A DNA stretch of 64,000 nucleotides from Cellulophaga baltica. GTDB taxonomy: Bacteria; Bacteroidota; Bacteroidia; Flavobacteriales; Flavobacteriaceae. Positions 18,179-27,728 of this stretch are shown here, one piece after another (position 1 is the first letter of the stretch; each line of letters begins with the position of its first letter). Both the position numbers and the translations under genes were made by a program. Location of the stretch: assembly GCF_900102165.1 (NCBI RefSeq), contig NZ_FNBD01000008.1, forward strand, positions 202,686-266,685, in the 5' to 3' direction. The notes beneath the pieces are model-generated. The model saw only the letters and a program-made list of their open reading frames with translations. It ran no database searches and had not been told where the DNA came from.

Positions 18179-21100
18179 TTATTTTTTAGAATAATACTTT
18201 CTATATTTCCAAAAACTTAATCCGCCTAACAGCAAAACTCCCGCAACGGTATAATATATAAAAGTAGGCGTAATTACTTGTGCACCGCTCGCATAACTAT
18301 GCAAACCAGCTAGATAGAAGTTCACGCCAAAATAGGTCATCATAATACTTCCAAAAGCAACAACACTGGCAAAATTAAAGGTCCATCTACCTCTTAACCC
18401 TGGCACAATACGCATGTGCAAAACAAATGCATAAACCATGATAGAAATTAATGCCCAAGTTTCTTTAGGGTCCCAACCCCAATATCTTCCCCAACTCTCA
18501 TTAGCCCATTGCCCTCCTAAAAAGTTTCCAATGGTTAGCATTACTAATCCTGCAGTTAAAGCTATCTCATTAACTATGGTAATTTCTTTAAGACTGTATT
18601 CTATTCGCTTTTTATTTTTTTCATTAGTCATTAAAATCAGTACCAAACCAACTACTCCAAGAATCATCCCTACAGTAAGCGGACCGTAACTCCCAACAAT
18701 TACTGCTACGTGAATCATTAACCAATAGCTATCTAAAACAGGCTGTAAATTTGCTACCGCAGGATCTATCCAATTCATATGTGCTATCCATAACAACATA
18801 GATGTTACAAATGCTGTAGATGCTATGGTTAAGTTACTTCGACTACTAAAGGCCAAGCCTATCCCTATTGTAGCCCAAGCCACATATAAAATACTTTCAT
18901 ACGCATCACTCCAAGGTGCATGACCAGAAATATACCAGCGTAAAATAAGACCTGCTGTATGTAAGATAAATAGCACCCAAATAATCCCTTTAAAAGTAGT
19001 AACTCCAATTCTAAGTCCTTTTCGATCTTTAAAAATTTGAAAGATTAGCATGAAGAACATTATGATCCCAGCAAGGGCATAATATTTATACAGGTTGTTG
19101 AAAATATCTATTTTGTTGTAAAAAACTTCTGCCTTTATTTTATTATCTGAAGGCAATACAGCCGCTCCATGATTTTTTTGGTTTTGTTTAAAGGCCTGGA
19201 GTAATTTATCTGCTTGACTATAATCTTTCGTTGCTATTGCTGTTTTGAGTGTCATTAAATAAAATGGCAATGCATTACTTACAAAATTGCCATACAAGGA
19301 ATCCGTTACTTGATATTTTCCAGAACGGTATTCTACTGCCGAAATCCATTTATTATTTTCATCGTCTAACAACGGAAAAACTTTGATAATATCTCCTCCT
19401 AAAGCTCTATTCAATAAACCTAATCGTAAATAAGTATCTTTTATATCGGTCTGAAATTTATTCGGATTTGTCGTATTAAAAGCATCATCTAAAAAAGGTT
19501 CAAACTTTGTTTGTCCGTTTGCATCAAAGAAATCTGTTGCCTTTACATAGCGCTGATCGCTAGGCACCTTAATTATTTTACGGATACTATCATTTATTCC
19601 CTTTTTATCTAAGGCTATAAATTCTGTATTGTACCAAATAGCAGGATTCAACATCATAGATAACAATACCTGATCTGAATTTAAATCCTTAAATTTATTC
19701 TTAAAACTTAGTTTTCGTAACAACTCAGAAGAATACGTATTTATAGGCTTCATACGCCCACCATCATCTTGAATGACTAGTTTTCCAAAGTTTTCTGCAT
19801 GTTCTTTAGACACAATGGTTTCTTGCATCATAGAATCTATCTGCTGTACAGTAGGCGCTGCGGTATGACCATGGCCATCATCTTCAGAATGGCCTGTTTG
19901 TGCAGACATCCCTAAACTTAGACCTAAAAATAAAACTATTGTAGCGGTTACTTTCTTTGCATTCAATTTTTTCAAGGATGCCGTTAAATCTTTAAAACGG
20001 GTATCACCAAAAAACATAATACCCATCAACCCAATATACAGAAGAAAGTAACCAATGTAGGTAATACGTGTTCCCCAGAAATCATGATTTACAGAAAGCC
20101 CGGTTCCTTTTTCATCCGGATCAAAATTTGCTTGAAAAAAACGATACCCTTTATGATCTAATACGTGATTCATATAAATATCATAATCAAACGGACGTTC
20201 ATCTTCAATGGTTACTTTACTCATGAAAGATGAGAATCCTTTTTCAGTTCCTGGATATTTTTCAGCTATAAAATCGTTTAATTTAATTCCGAAAGGCAAT
20301 TCATACACCTTAGACCCATAACGTAATGAAAAATCGAGTCCGCCTAGGGTTACCTTATCTGAATATTCAGCAGAACCTTTACCTCCCAGCAAAGTTTGCT
20401 GTATTTTTTCACCCTTAGTTTCTATTTCTACCACCATGGCGTCCCTAGTCGTTTCATTTACTTCTGCTTCTGGAACTTTTACAACACCATAAGATCCCTT
20501 AAGAATGGGCTCTGGAATTACAAATTGCATACCGGCCGTATTATATAAAGAGCGCAATACTAATGGCTGAATACTATCTTTTAAAAGTACGCCTTTAAAC
20601 TGATCTGCCATGCGCATATAATCGCCCTCAAAAGGAGATTCAATTAGATATTCGCCATCTTCAAATAGTATATTAATAGCTCCATCGGTTGGTTTATTTA
20701 ATGAAAATAATACGTTATGAATACTGGCTACCTTTCCACTTTCTAAGTAATGATCATGACGTTCTCCATCACCAGCTTCAACAATTTTTAAATATTCATT
20801 ACCATTTTCATCAGGAATTAAACCTTCTGCAGCACCTTTTATAAATTTTACAAATGAAATTTTAAAAGGCTGACCGTTAAAGTCCATCTTCCAAGGCAAA
20901 CTAGATTTTATACCTTCCGGTGTTACGATAATATCATCTTCAAGAGGTTTACGTAAGCGTTCCCCATCAATATCTCCATCTACATTAGCGCTCAAAAAAG
21001 TTTTATCCGAGTAAAACACTTTTTCTGTCTGCCCCTCACGGATGGGCATCATTCCTTCAAAGCTTATATATCTTGTTACAAAAGCACCTACGATGATTAG

Positions 21101-21361
21101 AATCCAAGACATATGCAGCAATAATACAGGCCATTTCTCTTTTCTAAGTAAACGATATCTAAAAATATTACCTGAAAAATTAATAACAAAAAACACCATA
21201 ATGGCTTCAAACCAAGTGGTGTTATAAATATATATACGTGCCGTATCTGTACTATACCAACTTTCTACAAAGGTACCTATCCCCATAGAGACAGCAAATA
21301 CAATAAATAAAACGGACATTAATCTTGTGGAGAAAAAAAACTTCTGAAGGAGTGCTTTCAT
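18179..21361 (-). CDS. ccsA: Cytochrome c biogenesis protein CcsBA (ResB-CcsA fusion)
   Basis: System II cytochrome c synthetase that exports heme and attaches it to apocytochrome c. The 1060-residue fusion has N-terminal ResB/CcsB helices and a large periplasmic region to about residue 440, helices near 445-480, a second periplasmic insert rich in His near 'DDGHGHTAA', then the CcsA part from about 740 onward. The heme-binding WWD region is present (ANESWGRYWGWDPKETWA), with conserved His residues in flanking helices. Fusions of this length are usual in Bacteroidota. First gene of a probable operon with the Cys/Met enzyme and bshB1. Confidence 0.94.
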   Translation of the reverse strand: MKALLQKFFFSTRLMSVLFIVFAVSMGIGTFVESWYSTDTARIYIYNTTWFEAIMVFFVINFSGNIFRYRLLRKEKWPVLLLHMSWILIIVGAFVTRYISFEGMMPIREGQTEKVFYSDKTFLSANVDGDIDGERLRKPLEDDIIVTPEGIKSSLPWKMDFNGQPFKISFVKFIKGAAEGLIPDENGNEYLKIVEAGDGERHDHYLESGKVASIHNVLFSLNKPTDGAINILFEDGEYLIESPFEGDYMRMADQFKGVLLKDSIQPLVLRSLYNTAGMQFVIPEPILKGSYGVVKVPEAEVNETTRDAMVVEIETKGEKIQQTLLGGKGSAEYSDKVTLGGLDFSLRYGSKVYELPFGIKLNDFIAEKYPGTEKGFSSFMSKVTIEDERPFDYDIYMNHVLDHKGYRFFQANFDPDEKGTGLSVNHDFWGTRITYIGYFLLYIGLMGIMFFGDTRFKDLTASLKKLNAKKVTATIVLFLGLSLGMSAQTGHSEDDGHGHTAAPTVQQIDSMMQETIVSKEHAENFGKLVIQDDGGRMKPINTYSSELLRKLSFKNKFKDLNSDQVLLSMMLNPAIWYNTEFIALDKKGINDSIRKIIKVPSDQRYVKATDFFDANGQTKFEPFLDDAFNTTNPNKFQTDIKDTYLRLGLLNRALGGDIIKVFPLLDDENNKWISAVEYRSGKYQVTDSLYGNFVSNALPFYLMTLKTAIATKDYSQADKLLQAFKQNQKNHGAAVLPSDNKIKAEVFYNKIDIFNNLYKYYALAGIIMFFMLIFQIFKDRKGLRIGVTTFKGIIWVLFILHTAGLILRWYISGHAPWSDAYESILYVAWATIGIGLAFSSRSNLTIASTAFVTSMLLWIAHMNWIDPAVANLQPVLDSYWLMIHVAVIVGSYGPLTVGMILGVVGLVLILMTNEKNKKRIEYSLKEITIVNEIALTAGLVMLTIGNFLGGQWANESWGRYWGWDPKETWALISIMVYAFVLHMRIVPGLRGRWTFNFASVVAFGSIMMTYFGVNFYLAGLHSYASGAQVITPTFIYYTVAGVLLLGGLSFWKYRKYYSKK

Positions 21362-21389
21362 GGATAATAAACCAATTGAATTTGGTCTA

Positions 21390-21425
21390 CAAAAGTACGC
21401 CCTTTTACTACTAAATTAAAACCAA
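21390..21425 (-). promoter_or_regulatory. Possible promoter for the ccsBA operon
   Basis: On the minus strand TACTTTTG (complement of 21390-21397) fits TAnnTTTG. The nearest upstream TTG (complement of 21423-21425) is 25 bases away, longer than usual, so support is partial. Confidence 0.35.
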
Positions 21426-21578
21426 TCTGGGCTAAAAACGGTTTTAAGATGTTAATTATTTCTTATAATTTATTTAACAATTACCTCCGAAAGGATTCAG
21501 CATCAATGCGCTGTATTGTTTAAAATATAAAATAAGCGAAGTAGTTCTATATTACTATAGCTATTTTATGAAAATTAG

Positions 21579-21586
21579 TACTTTTG
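21579..21586 (+). promoter_or_regulatory. Candidate -7 element next to the DUF2520 start codon
   Basis: TACTTTTG matches TAnnTTTG and ends three bases before the ATG at 21590. No TTG lies at the expected distance upstream. It would imply a leaderless mRNA if used. Confidence 0.35.
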
Positions 21587-21589
21587 GGT

Positions 21590-22354
21590 ATGATTTCAAT
21601 TGTGCTCATTGGTACTGGAAATATTGCAACGCATCTATTTGATACTTTCTTGCAATATGACATGCTTAACGTATTGCAGGTAGTAGGACGACAAAAAGAG
21701 ACGCTGAACTATTTTAGTCAAAAAACGGACACCTGCCTTTTAACAGAAACCATTACCACTGCAGATGTGTATATTATTGCGGTAAGTGATGATGCTATTA
21801 CGGAAGTTTCTTCTAAACTTAAGGATGTTAATGGTTTGGTGGTACATACCTCGGGTAGTGTACCAATGCTTGCCTTAGCAAACTGTAAAAACATAGGCGT
21901 ATATTATCCGTTACAAACTTTTTCTAAGGGTAAAAAGGTGAATTTTAGAACTATTCCCATTTGCATCGAAGCAGAAAATGATGAGAATTTAAAATCACTT
22001 TCTTTTCTTGCGGAAACAATTTCCGATAAGGTATACCACATATCTACAGAACAACGCAGGCATTTACATTTAGCTGCCGTTTTTGTAAATAACTTTACCA
22101 ATTATATGTACACCATAGGCAATGAAATTTGCGATGAACACCAAGTGCCATTTGATATTTTACGTCCTTTAATTAAAGAAACTTCAGATAAAATAGCAAC
22201 TTTAGCTCCAAAAGAGGCACAAACTGGCCCTGCAAGACGTAACGATGTTGCCACCATGCAACGTCATTTGGATCAAATAAATGGGAAAAACAAAAAACAG
22301 ATTTATAAAATACTAAGCGAATCAATTCAAGAAAAATATGGAAAAAAGTTATAA
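21590..22354 (+). CDS. Rossmann-fold and DUF2520 domain protein
   Basis: A 254-residue protein related to ketopantoate reductase or NADP-dependent F420 reductase-like dehydrogenases. An N-terminal NAD(P)-binding motif 'IVLIGTGNIATHL' is followed by 'VYIIAVSDDAI', and the C-terminal helical DUF2520 domain contains 'RRHLHLAAVFVNNFTNYMY' and 'KEAQTGPARRND'. The substrate is unknown. I chose the ATG at 21590 over a TTG two codons upstream because it starts at the first beta strand. Its last 17 bases overlap the next gene. Confidence 0.85.
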   Translation: MISIVLIGTGNIATHLFDTFLQYDMLNVLQVVGRQKETLNYFSQKTDTCLLTETITTADVYIIAVSDDAITEVSSKLKDVNGLVVHTSGSVPMLALANCKNIGVYYPLQTFSKGKKVNFRTIPICIEAENDENLKSLSFLAETISDKVYHISTEQRRHLHLAAVFVNNFTNYMYTIGNEICDEHQVPFDILRPLIKETSDKIATLAPKEAQTGPARRNDVATMQRHLDQINGKNKKQIYKILSESIQEKYGKKL

Positions 22355-22865
22355 AGAATACCTAGAAAATATTACCACATTTGTTTTTGATGTTGATGGT
22401 GTTTTCACCGATGGTAAATTGTTAATTACTACAGAAGGTGAAATGCTTAGAACTATGGATGTAAAAGACGGTTACGCCCTAAAAACAGCTCTAAACAAAG
22501 GGTATAACGTGTGTATAATTTCTGGCGGCACCAATGAAGGTGTACGTCAGCGTATGAAAACACTAGGCGTTAAAGATATTCACTTAGGTGCCCATCAAAA
22601 AATAAGCATCTTAGAAGCCTACTTAAAAGCAAATTCTATAGCCCCGGAACACGTTTTGTATATGGGTGATGATTTGCCTGATATTCCTCCTATGAAAATA
22701 GTAGGATTAGCCACATGCCCGCAAGATGCAACGCCAGAAGTAAAAACCATATGCAGCTATATTTCTCATAAAGCGGGTGGTAATGGCTGTGTAAGAGACG
22801 TGATAGAGCAAGTATTAAAAGTTCGTGGCGATTGGTATGAAAATTTTGACGCATATAACGCTTAG
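22338..22865 (+). CDS. KdsC-like HAD phosphatase
   Basis: A 175-residue HAD-superfamily hydrolase of the KDO-8-phosphate phosphatase type. The nucleophile motif is 'FDVDGVFTDG', motif II 'CIISGG' and motif IV 'YMGDDLPDIPPM'. Members act on 3-deoxy-D-manno-octulosonate 8-phosphate for lipopolysaccharide or on related sugar phosphates. It overlaps the DUF2520 gene by 17 bases, and Maf follows after three bases, so the three are translationally linked. Confidence 0.87.
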   Translation: MEKSYKEYLENITTFVFDVDGVFTDGKLLITTEGEMLRTMDVKDGYALKTALNKGYNVCIISGGTNEGVRQRMKTLGVKDIHLGAHQKISILEAYLKANSIAPEHVLYMGDDLPDIPPMKIVGLATCPQDATPEVKTICSYISHKAGGNGCVRDVIEQVLKVRGDWYENFDAYNA

Positions 22866-22868
22866 AAT

Positions 22869-23456
22869 ATGTGGAATAATAGATTGAACGGTTTACATAT
22901 TATTTTAGCCTCAGGATCTCCAAGAAGAAAAAAGTTCTTTGAAGAATTAGATCTAGAGGTCGCTATAGATGTTCGGCCGGTAGACGAAGTATACCCTGAT
23001 CATTTAAAAGGACGTGAAATTCCTGATTATTTAGCGGTGCTTAAAGCTTCAAAATTTAAAGAAACACTGAATGAGAATGATGTGGTTATTACTTCTGACA
23101 CTGTGGTTTGGTATAAGAATGAATCTTTAGCAAAGCCCGCAGATGGTAATGAAGCTTATGAAATGTTGCGAAAAATGTCTAACGATTGGCATGAAGTTAT
23201 TACCTCTGTTTGTTTTACCACTTCGGTAAAACAAATCGTGTTAAATAGTACTACCCATGTAAGATTTAAAGAATTAAGCGACGAAGAAATCTGGTATTAT
23301 ATAAACACCTATAAGCCTTTTGATAAAGCTGGTGCTTATGGTATTCAAGAATGGATAGGACTTATTGGAATAGAAGAAATTAAGGGTTCTCATGCTAATG
23401 TTGTTGGCTTGCCAACGCACTTAGTTCATAAAACGCTGATGGGTATGGTATCTTAA
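22869..23456 (+). CDS. maf: Maf-family nucleotide pyrophosphatase
   Basis: A 195-residue Maf/Ham1-fold protein that hydrolyses nucleoside triphosphates such as dTTP, UTP or modified nucleotides to monophosphates. The signature 'LASGSPRRKKFFEEL' is at the N-terminus, with 'VITSDTVVW' and 'KAGAYGIQ' downstream. It lies three bases after the KdsC-like gene. Historically linked to septum formation, but the enzyme activity is the better-supported role. Confidence 0.92.
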   Translation: MWNNRLNGLHIILASGSPRRKKFFEELDLEVAIDVRPVDEVYPDHLKGREIPDYLAVLKASKFKETLNENDVVITSDTVVWYKNESLAKPADGNEAYEMLRKMSNDWHEVITSVCFTTSVKQIVLNSTTHVRFKELSDEEIWYYINTYKPFDKAGAYGIQEWIGLIGIEEIKGSHANVVGLPTHLVHKTLMGMVS

Positions 23457-23495
23457 ATAAATTCCTTTATTTTTAAGGATGAAAATTTAAATGTT

Positions 23496-24446
23496 ATGAA
23501 AAAGTGGATGAAATTTGAGTTCTTAATCATTATTTTCTCGTTGGGCGCAGTGAGTTTAGAGTCTTGTGCTCAAAACGAGAAAAAGACAGCTCCTGAAAAA
23601 GATACTACAACAGAAGAAACTACTCCAAAAGCTAAGAAAACCTTAGCTTCTAATTTTAAAGAATATTGGTATTCTGGTACGGCAGAGCTTACTTCATATA
23701 CCTTAGACCAAGCAAGATATGGCGAAATGCGTGGCGGTAATGCTGTTTTAATCTACGTTACAGAACCTTTTTTAGCAGACAAACAGGTAAAGGCAGATGG
23801 CTCCAATGTTGACAATATCCCCGTGCTGAAACTAAATAGCACCAAGAACTACATCACAGGCATTTATCCTTATTCATTAATGACAAGTAGTTTTTACCCT
23901 GTTCACGATGATGCGCATGCGGTAAAACTATCTTTTTCTGCTCAAGAATGGTGCGGACATATTTACGCTCAATTAAATAACAGAGAACAATTTGATGTAG
24001 TTTCGCACTCCTATTTTGAGCGTGAAGCAGATCAAAATTTCACTTTAGAAAAATCAATCCTTGAAAATGAAATCTGGAATAAAATAAGAATAAATCCTAG
24101 TAACTTACCACTAGGAACATCAGAAGTTATTCCTTCTTTAGAATATATTAGGCAAACACACAAGCCTCTAAAAGCATATACAGCAACTATGCGTATTGAT
24201 GCTAAAAATGATAGCATTAGTACCTATACCATAAGCTATCCTGAGTTAGAAAGAACTTTGAAAATTGATTTCACAAAAGCATTTCCTCATACCATAGAAG
24301 GATGGTCTGAAACCTATAGTAGTGGGTACGGCGATAAGGCAAAAATATTAACGACTACTGCCATTAAAAATAAGTTAATTATAACACCATATTGGCAACA
24401 AAATAAGAATAGTGACCTATTTTTGCGCGATAGTTTAGGTTTATAA
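23496..24446 (+). CDS. Conserved lipoprotein of unknown function
   Basis: A 316-residue lipoprotein whose signal ends 'SLESCAQ', followed by a Thr/Glu/Lys-rich linker to about residue 50. The folded part contains 'FKEYWYSGTAELTSYTLDQARYGE', 'EWCGHIYAQL' and several Tyr/Trp-rich strands. It follows Maf after 39 bases and precedes mscS by three, an arrangement that looks like an operon. No enzyme motif is recognised; I do not know its function. Confidence 0.75.
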   Translation: MKKWMKFEFLIIIFSLGAVSLESCAQNEKKTAPEKDTTTEETTPKAKKTLASNFKEYWYSGTAELTSYTLDQARYGEMRGGNAVLIYVTEPFLADKQVKADGSNVDNIPVLKLNSTKNYITGIYPYSLMTSSFYPVHDDAHAVKLSFSAQEWCGHIYAQLNNREQFDVVSHSYFEREADQNFTLEKSILENEIWNKIRINPSNLPLGTSEVIPSLEYIRQTHKPLKAYTATMRIDAKNDSISTYTISYPELERTLKIDFTKAFPHTIEGWSETYSSGYGDKAKILTTTAIKNKLIITPYWQQNKNSDLFLRDSLGL

Positions 24447-24449
24447 TAT

Positions 24450-25001
24450 ATGACGAAGTTTTTTATCAATCACCAAGAAGAGTTATTACGATCTTTCATC
24501 ACCATCGCTGTAGTTTTAATTTTAAAATTTGTATTTACAAAAGCAGTAAAGAAAGTTGGAAAATTAGGTGATTTTAATAAGGTTAGAACCAACCTTATTA
24601 TTAAGTATGTTTCTATTGCACTAACCATAATCGCAATCGCTATTTTAACTTTGATTTGGAGTGTAAACTTCAAAGATTTAGGCGCATTGTTAGCTTCTAT
24701 CTTTGCCGTAATTGGTGTGGCTCTTTTTGCGCAGTGGTCTATTTTAAGTAACATCACTGCTGGCGTTATCATCTTCTTTTCGTATCCTTTTAAAATAGGA
24801 AATACCATCCGTATTTTTGATAAGGAAATTCATAAAACAGATAAGAATGGTGAGGAGACGTTTGTCATAGAGGATATACGAGCATTTCACCTACATTTAA
24901 GAAGAGGAAATGGTGAGATTTTAACGTACCCTAATAGTTTGGTGTTACAAAAAGGGGTATCCCTTGTCCAAACCTACAATGAAGACACCCAAGAATTGTA
25001 A
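24450..25001 (+). CDS. Small MscS-type mechanosensitive channel
   Basis: A 183-residue inner-membrane protein. Three hydrophobic helices (about 12-30, 48-75, 78-105) are followed by an MscS beta domain. The pore helix region 'GVALFAQWSILSNITAGVIIFF' and the 'PFKIGNTIRI' strand match the family. It is shorter than E. coli MscS (about 286), lacking much of the C-terminal alpha/beta domain. Likely relieves osmotic pressure. Confidence 0.88.
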   Translation: MTKFFINHQEELLRSFITIAVVLILKFVFTKAVKKVGKLGDFNKVRTNLIIKYVSIALTIIAIAILTLIWSVNFKDLGALLASIFAVIGVALFAQWSILSNITAGVIIFFSYPFKIGNTIRIFDKEIHKTDKNGEETFVIEDIRAFHLHLRRGNGEILTYPNSLVLQKGVSLVQTYNEDTQEL

Positions 25002-25028
25002 GTAAGGCTGTTAAAGATATTTTAAAAA

Positions 25029-25060
25029 TTGCACTCTAGCAGTTAATATTTCTATATTTG
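25029..25060 (+). promoter_or_regulatory. Bacteroidota-type promoter for the PIG-L deacetylase gene
   Basis: TTG (25029-25031) and TATATTTG (25053-25060) are 21 bases apart. A start site near 25066 would lie about 23 bases before the ATG at 25089 and rules out the GTG at 25062 as the start. Confidence 0.75.
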
Positions 25061-25088
25061 AGTGCCAACTAAATTCAAAAAATTATAT

Positions 25089-27620
25089 ATGCGCAAAATA
25101 ACCAAGTTGTTTGCATTAGCTCTCCTATTATCAAATTTTACATTTGCACAAGCCCCCAAGAAAAGTTCTTCCTCAGATATTTATCATGCCATAGAAAAAT
25201 TAAATTTTTTAGGTAAAGCACTATATATCGCAGCACATCCTGATGATGAAAACACACGGTTAATCTCTTATTTATCAAATAACGTAAAAGCAAAAACGGC
25301 GTATTTATCGTTAACAAGAGGTGATGGAGGTCAAAACTTAATTGGCACAGAATTATCAGAATTATTAGGTGTACTACGTACCCAAGAATTATTGGCTGCA
25401 AGAAATGTAGATGGTGGAAATCAATTTTTTAGCAGAGCTAAAGATTTTGGATATTCTAAACACCCTAATGAAACTCTTAAGATATGGGATAAAGATTTGG
25501 TCTTGAGTGATGTTGTTTGGGTTATTAGAAATTTTAAACCCGATGTTATTGTTAATCGTTTTGATCACAGATCTCCAGGTACAACACACGGACATCATAC
25601 CTCTTCGGCAATGTTAAGTTTTGAAGCTTTTGATTTGGCAGGAAATAGCGCTAGCTATCCAGATCAGCTTTCAAAAACAAGTACATGGCAACCTAAACGT
25701 TTGTTTTTCAACACCTCTTGGTGGTTTTACGGAAGTCAAGAAAAATTTGATGAAGCAGATAAAACTAATTTATTAAATGTAGATACGGGTGTATACTATC
25801 CTAACCTAGGGCTTTCTAACAATGAGATTGCAGATATGGCTAGAAGTCAGCATTTATGTCAAGGTTTTGGAAGGCTCACTTCAAGAGGTTCTGAAACAGA
25901 ATACATCGAACTTTTAAAAGGAGATTTACCTAAAGACAAGAGCGATATTTTTGACGGAATTAACACGACATGGACCCGTATTGATGGCGGAAAAGCAATT
26001 GGTGCTATTTTATACCAAGTAGAAGAAAACTTTAATTTTAAAAATCCTTCGATACACCTTCCTGAACTACTTAAAGCTTACAAATTACTGCAAAATAGCA
26101 AAGATTTAGATTGGAAAGTAGAAAAAGAAAAAGAGCTACTTGCCATTATAGAAGCGGTAACGGGTCTTTATTTAGAAGCTTCTGCAACATCATCATTTGC
26201 GGTACCAGGTAAGGTTATTGATATAGCAATTGAAGCCATCAATAGAAGTGATGCTAATATACAATTGCAGGCCTTAGAGCTTAATCCTGATGAAGTTGTT
26301 ATTGAGGGTGCCGCTCTTAAAAATAATATTGAATACAAAAATACACTGGCGCTAAACATACCTGCATCAGCTAAATATACCAATCCATATTGGTTAAATG
26401 AAAAAGGAACCTTAGGCACGTATACCATTAAGGATCAGGAATTAATAGGGAATCCGGAAACACCTAGACCATTTCATGTGAACTTCACTTTAAATATTGA
26501 AGGGGAAACAATTGTAATTAAGAAACCTGTAGTCTATAGGTATTCAAAGCCAGATAAAGGAGAATTATACCAACCTTTTGAAATAGTTCCTTCAGCTACA
26601 GCAGCTATAAAAGATAAAGTACTAATTTTTGCAGACGGAACATCAAAGCAAATAGCGGTTACTGTTAAAGCTCATAAAGATAATGCCATCGGTGAAGTAA
26701 TGCTTCAACATGCAAAAGGATGGAAGATTAACACCCCATCATTGCCCTTTACTATTACTAAGAAAAATGATGAGAAGACCCTTATTTTCACCGTTACACC
26801 ACCTGCTACACAAGATGAAAGTTACCTCTCTCCTATTGTAAAGATTGACGGATTTGAAATTTCTAAAGAATTGATTTCTATAAACTATGATCATATTCCT
26901 GAACAAACGGTATTAATGCCTGCGGAGACAAAAGTGGTACGCCTAGATATTAAAAAAGCAGGGCAGTATATTGGATATATTGTTGGTGCCGGAGATAAAG
27001 TTCCTGAAAGTTTAAAACAGATAGGATACACGGTACAAGAGATAGATCCTTTAAGTATTTCTGATGCATCACTTAAAAAATACGATGCCATCGTATTAGG
27101 TATACGAGCATACAATGTTGTTACGGAATTAAAGTTCAAGCAGAAAAATCTTTTGGATTATGTAAAAAATGGCGGTACCATGATTGTACAATACAATACA
27201 GCCGGCAGATGGAGTGATCAATTTGAAAACATTGCCCCTTTTGACCTTACCTTATCAAGAGATCGTGTAACCGATGAAAATGCAACTGTCCATATTTTAG
27301 ATAAAAAGAATTCGCTATTGAATTTTCCGAATAAAATTTCAGATAATGATTTTAACGGTTGGATCCAAGAGCGAGGATTATACTTTCCAAGTGCTTGGAG
27401 CAAGGAGTTTACCCCTGTTTTAGGAATGCAAGATGAAGGGGAAACAGAAAAAAAAGGGAGCTTACTTATCGCTCCTTATGGAAAAGGAACCTATATTTAT
27501 ACAGGACTCAGTTTCTTCAGAGAATTACCTGCTGGAGTTACAGGTGCCTATAAGTTGTTTGCCAATATGTTGTCTGTTGGAAAAACAACCGTTAGTGCTG
27601 ATAAAAAATTAAAAGATTAA
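25089..27620 (+). CDS. Large secreted PIG-L family deacetylase
   Basis: An 843-residue secreted protein with a signal peptide beginning MRKITKLF and ending 'FTFAQA'. The PIG-L/LmbE zinc deacetylase domain occupies about residues 35-300, with the metal motif 'AAHPDDENTRL', 'LTRGDGGQNLIG' and 'HGHHTSSA'. The rest is beta-rich, with a C-terminal 'DAIVLGIRAYN' segment like a glutamine-amidotransferase-type (ThuA-like) fold. It probably deacetylates an N-acetylated sugar or glycan in the periplasm. I prefer the ATG at 25089 since the upstream GTG would bury the signal peptide and overlap the promoter. Confidence 0.88.
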   Translation: MRKITKLFALALLLSNFTFAQAPKKSSSSDIYHAIEKLNFLGKALYIAAHPDDENTRLISYLSNNVKAKTAYLSLTRGDGGQNLIGTELSELLGVLRTQELLAARNVDGGNQFFSRAKDFGYSKHPNETLKIWDKDLVLSDVVWVIRNFKPDVIVNRFDHRSPGTTHGHHTSSAMLSFEAFDLAGNSASYPDQLSKTSTWQPKRLFFNTSWWFYGSQEKFDEADKTNLLNVDTGVYYPNLGLSNNEIADMARSQHLCQGFGRLTSRGSETEYIELLKGDLPKDKSDIFDGINTTWTRIDGGKAIGAILYQVEENFNFKNPSIHLPELLKAYKLLQNSKDLDWKVEKEKELLAIIEAVTGLYLEASATSSFAVPGKVIDIAIEAINRSDANIQLQALELNPDEVVIEGAALKNNIEYKNTLALNIPASAKYTNPYWLNEKGTLGTYTIKDQELIGNPETPRPFHVNFTLNIEGETIVIKKPVVYRYSKPDKGELYQPFEIVPSATAAIKDKVLIFADGTSKQIAVTVKAHKDNAIGEVMLQHAKGWKINTPSLPFTITKKNDEKTLIFTVTPPATQDESYLSPIVKIDGFEISKELISINYDHIPEQTVLMPAETKVVRLDIKKAGQYIGYIVGAGDKVPESLKQIGYTVQEIDPLSISDASLKKYDAIVLGIRAYNVVTELKFKQKNLLDYVKNGGTMIVQYNTAGRWSDQFENIAPFDLTLSRDRVTDENATVHILDKKNSLLNFPNKISDNDFNGWIQERGLYFPSAWSKEFTPVLGMQDEGETEKKGSLLIAPYGKGTYIYTGLSFFRELPAGVTGAYKLFANMLSVGKTTVSADKKLKD

Positions 27621-27625
27621 CTGCT

Positions 27626-27727
27626 ATGGATGATAAGTTTAATTGGAAAAATGAGTACTCTCTAGTACTTATATTGAATATTATTTACATCATAGTATTT
27701 TACTTCATTATGACAGGAAACAGGTAA
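27626..27727 (+). CDS. 33-residue single-span membrane peptide next to a sodium symporter
   Basis: A small gene starts five bases after the deacetylase stop and ends one base before the symporter ATG. It encodes MDDKFNWKNEYSLV, then about 18 hydrophobic residues (LILNIIYIIVFYFIM) and a short TGNR tail. Tight packing on both sides and one clean transmembrane helix make it a credible small subunit or regulator of the transporter. No known family is claimed. Confidence 0.7.
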   Translation: MDDKFNWKNEYSLVLILNIIYIIVFYFIMTGNR

Positions 27728-27728
27728 T

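Noticed and set aside
25062..25088. GTG start nine codons upstream for the PIG-L deacetylase
   Set aside because: It lies two bases after the -7 promoter element and would push the signal peptide inward.
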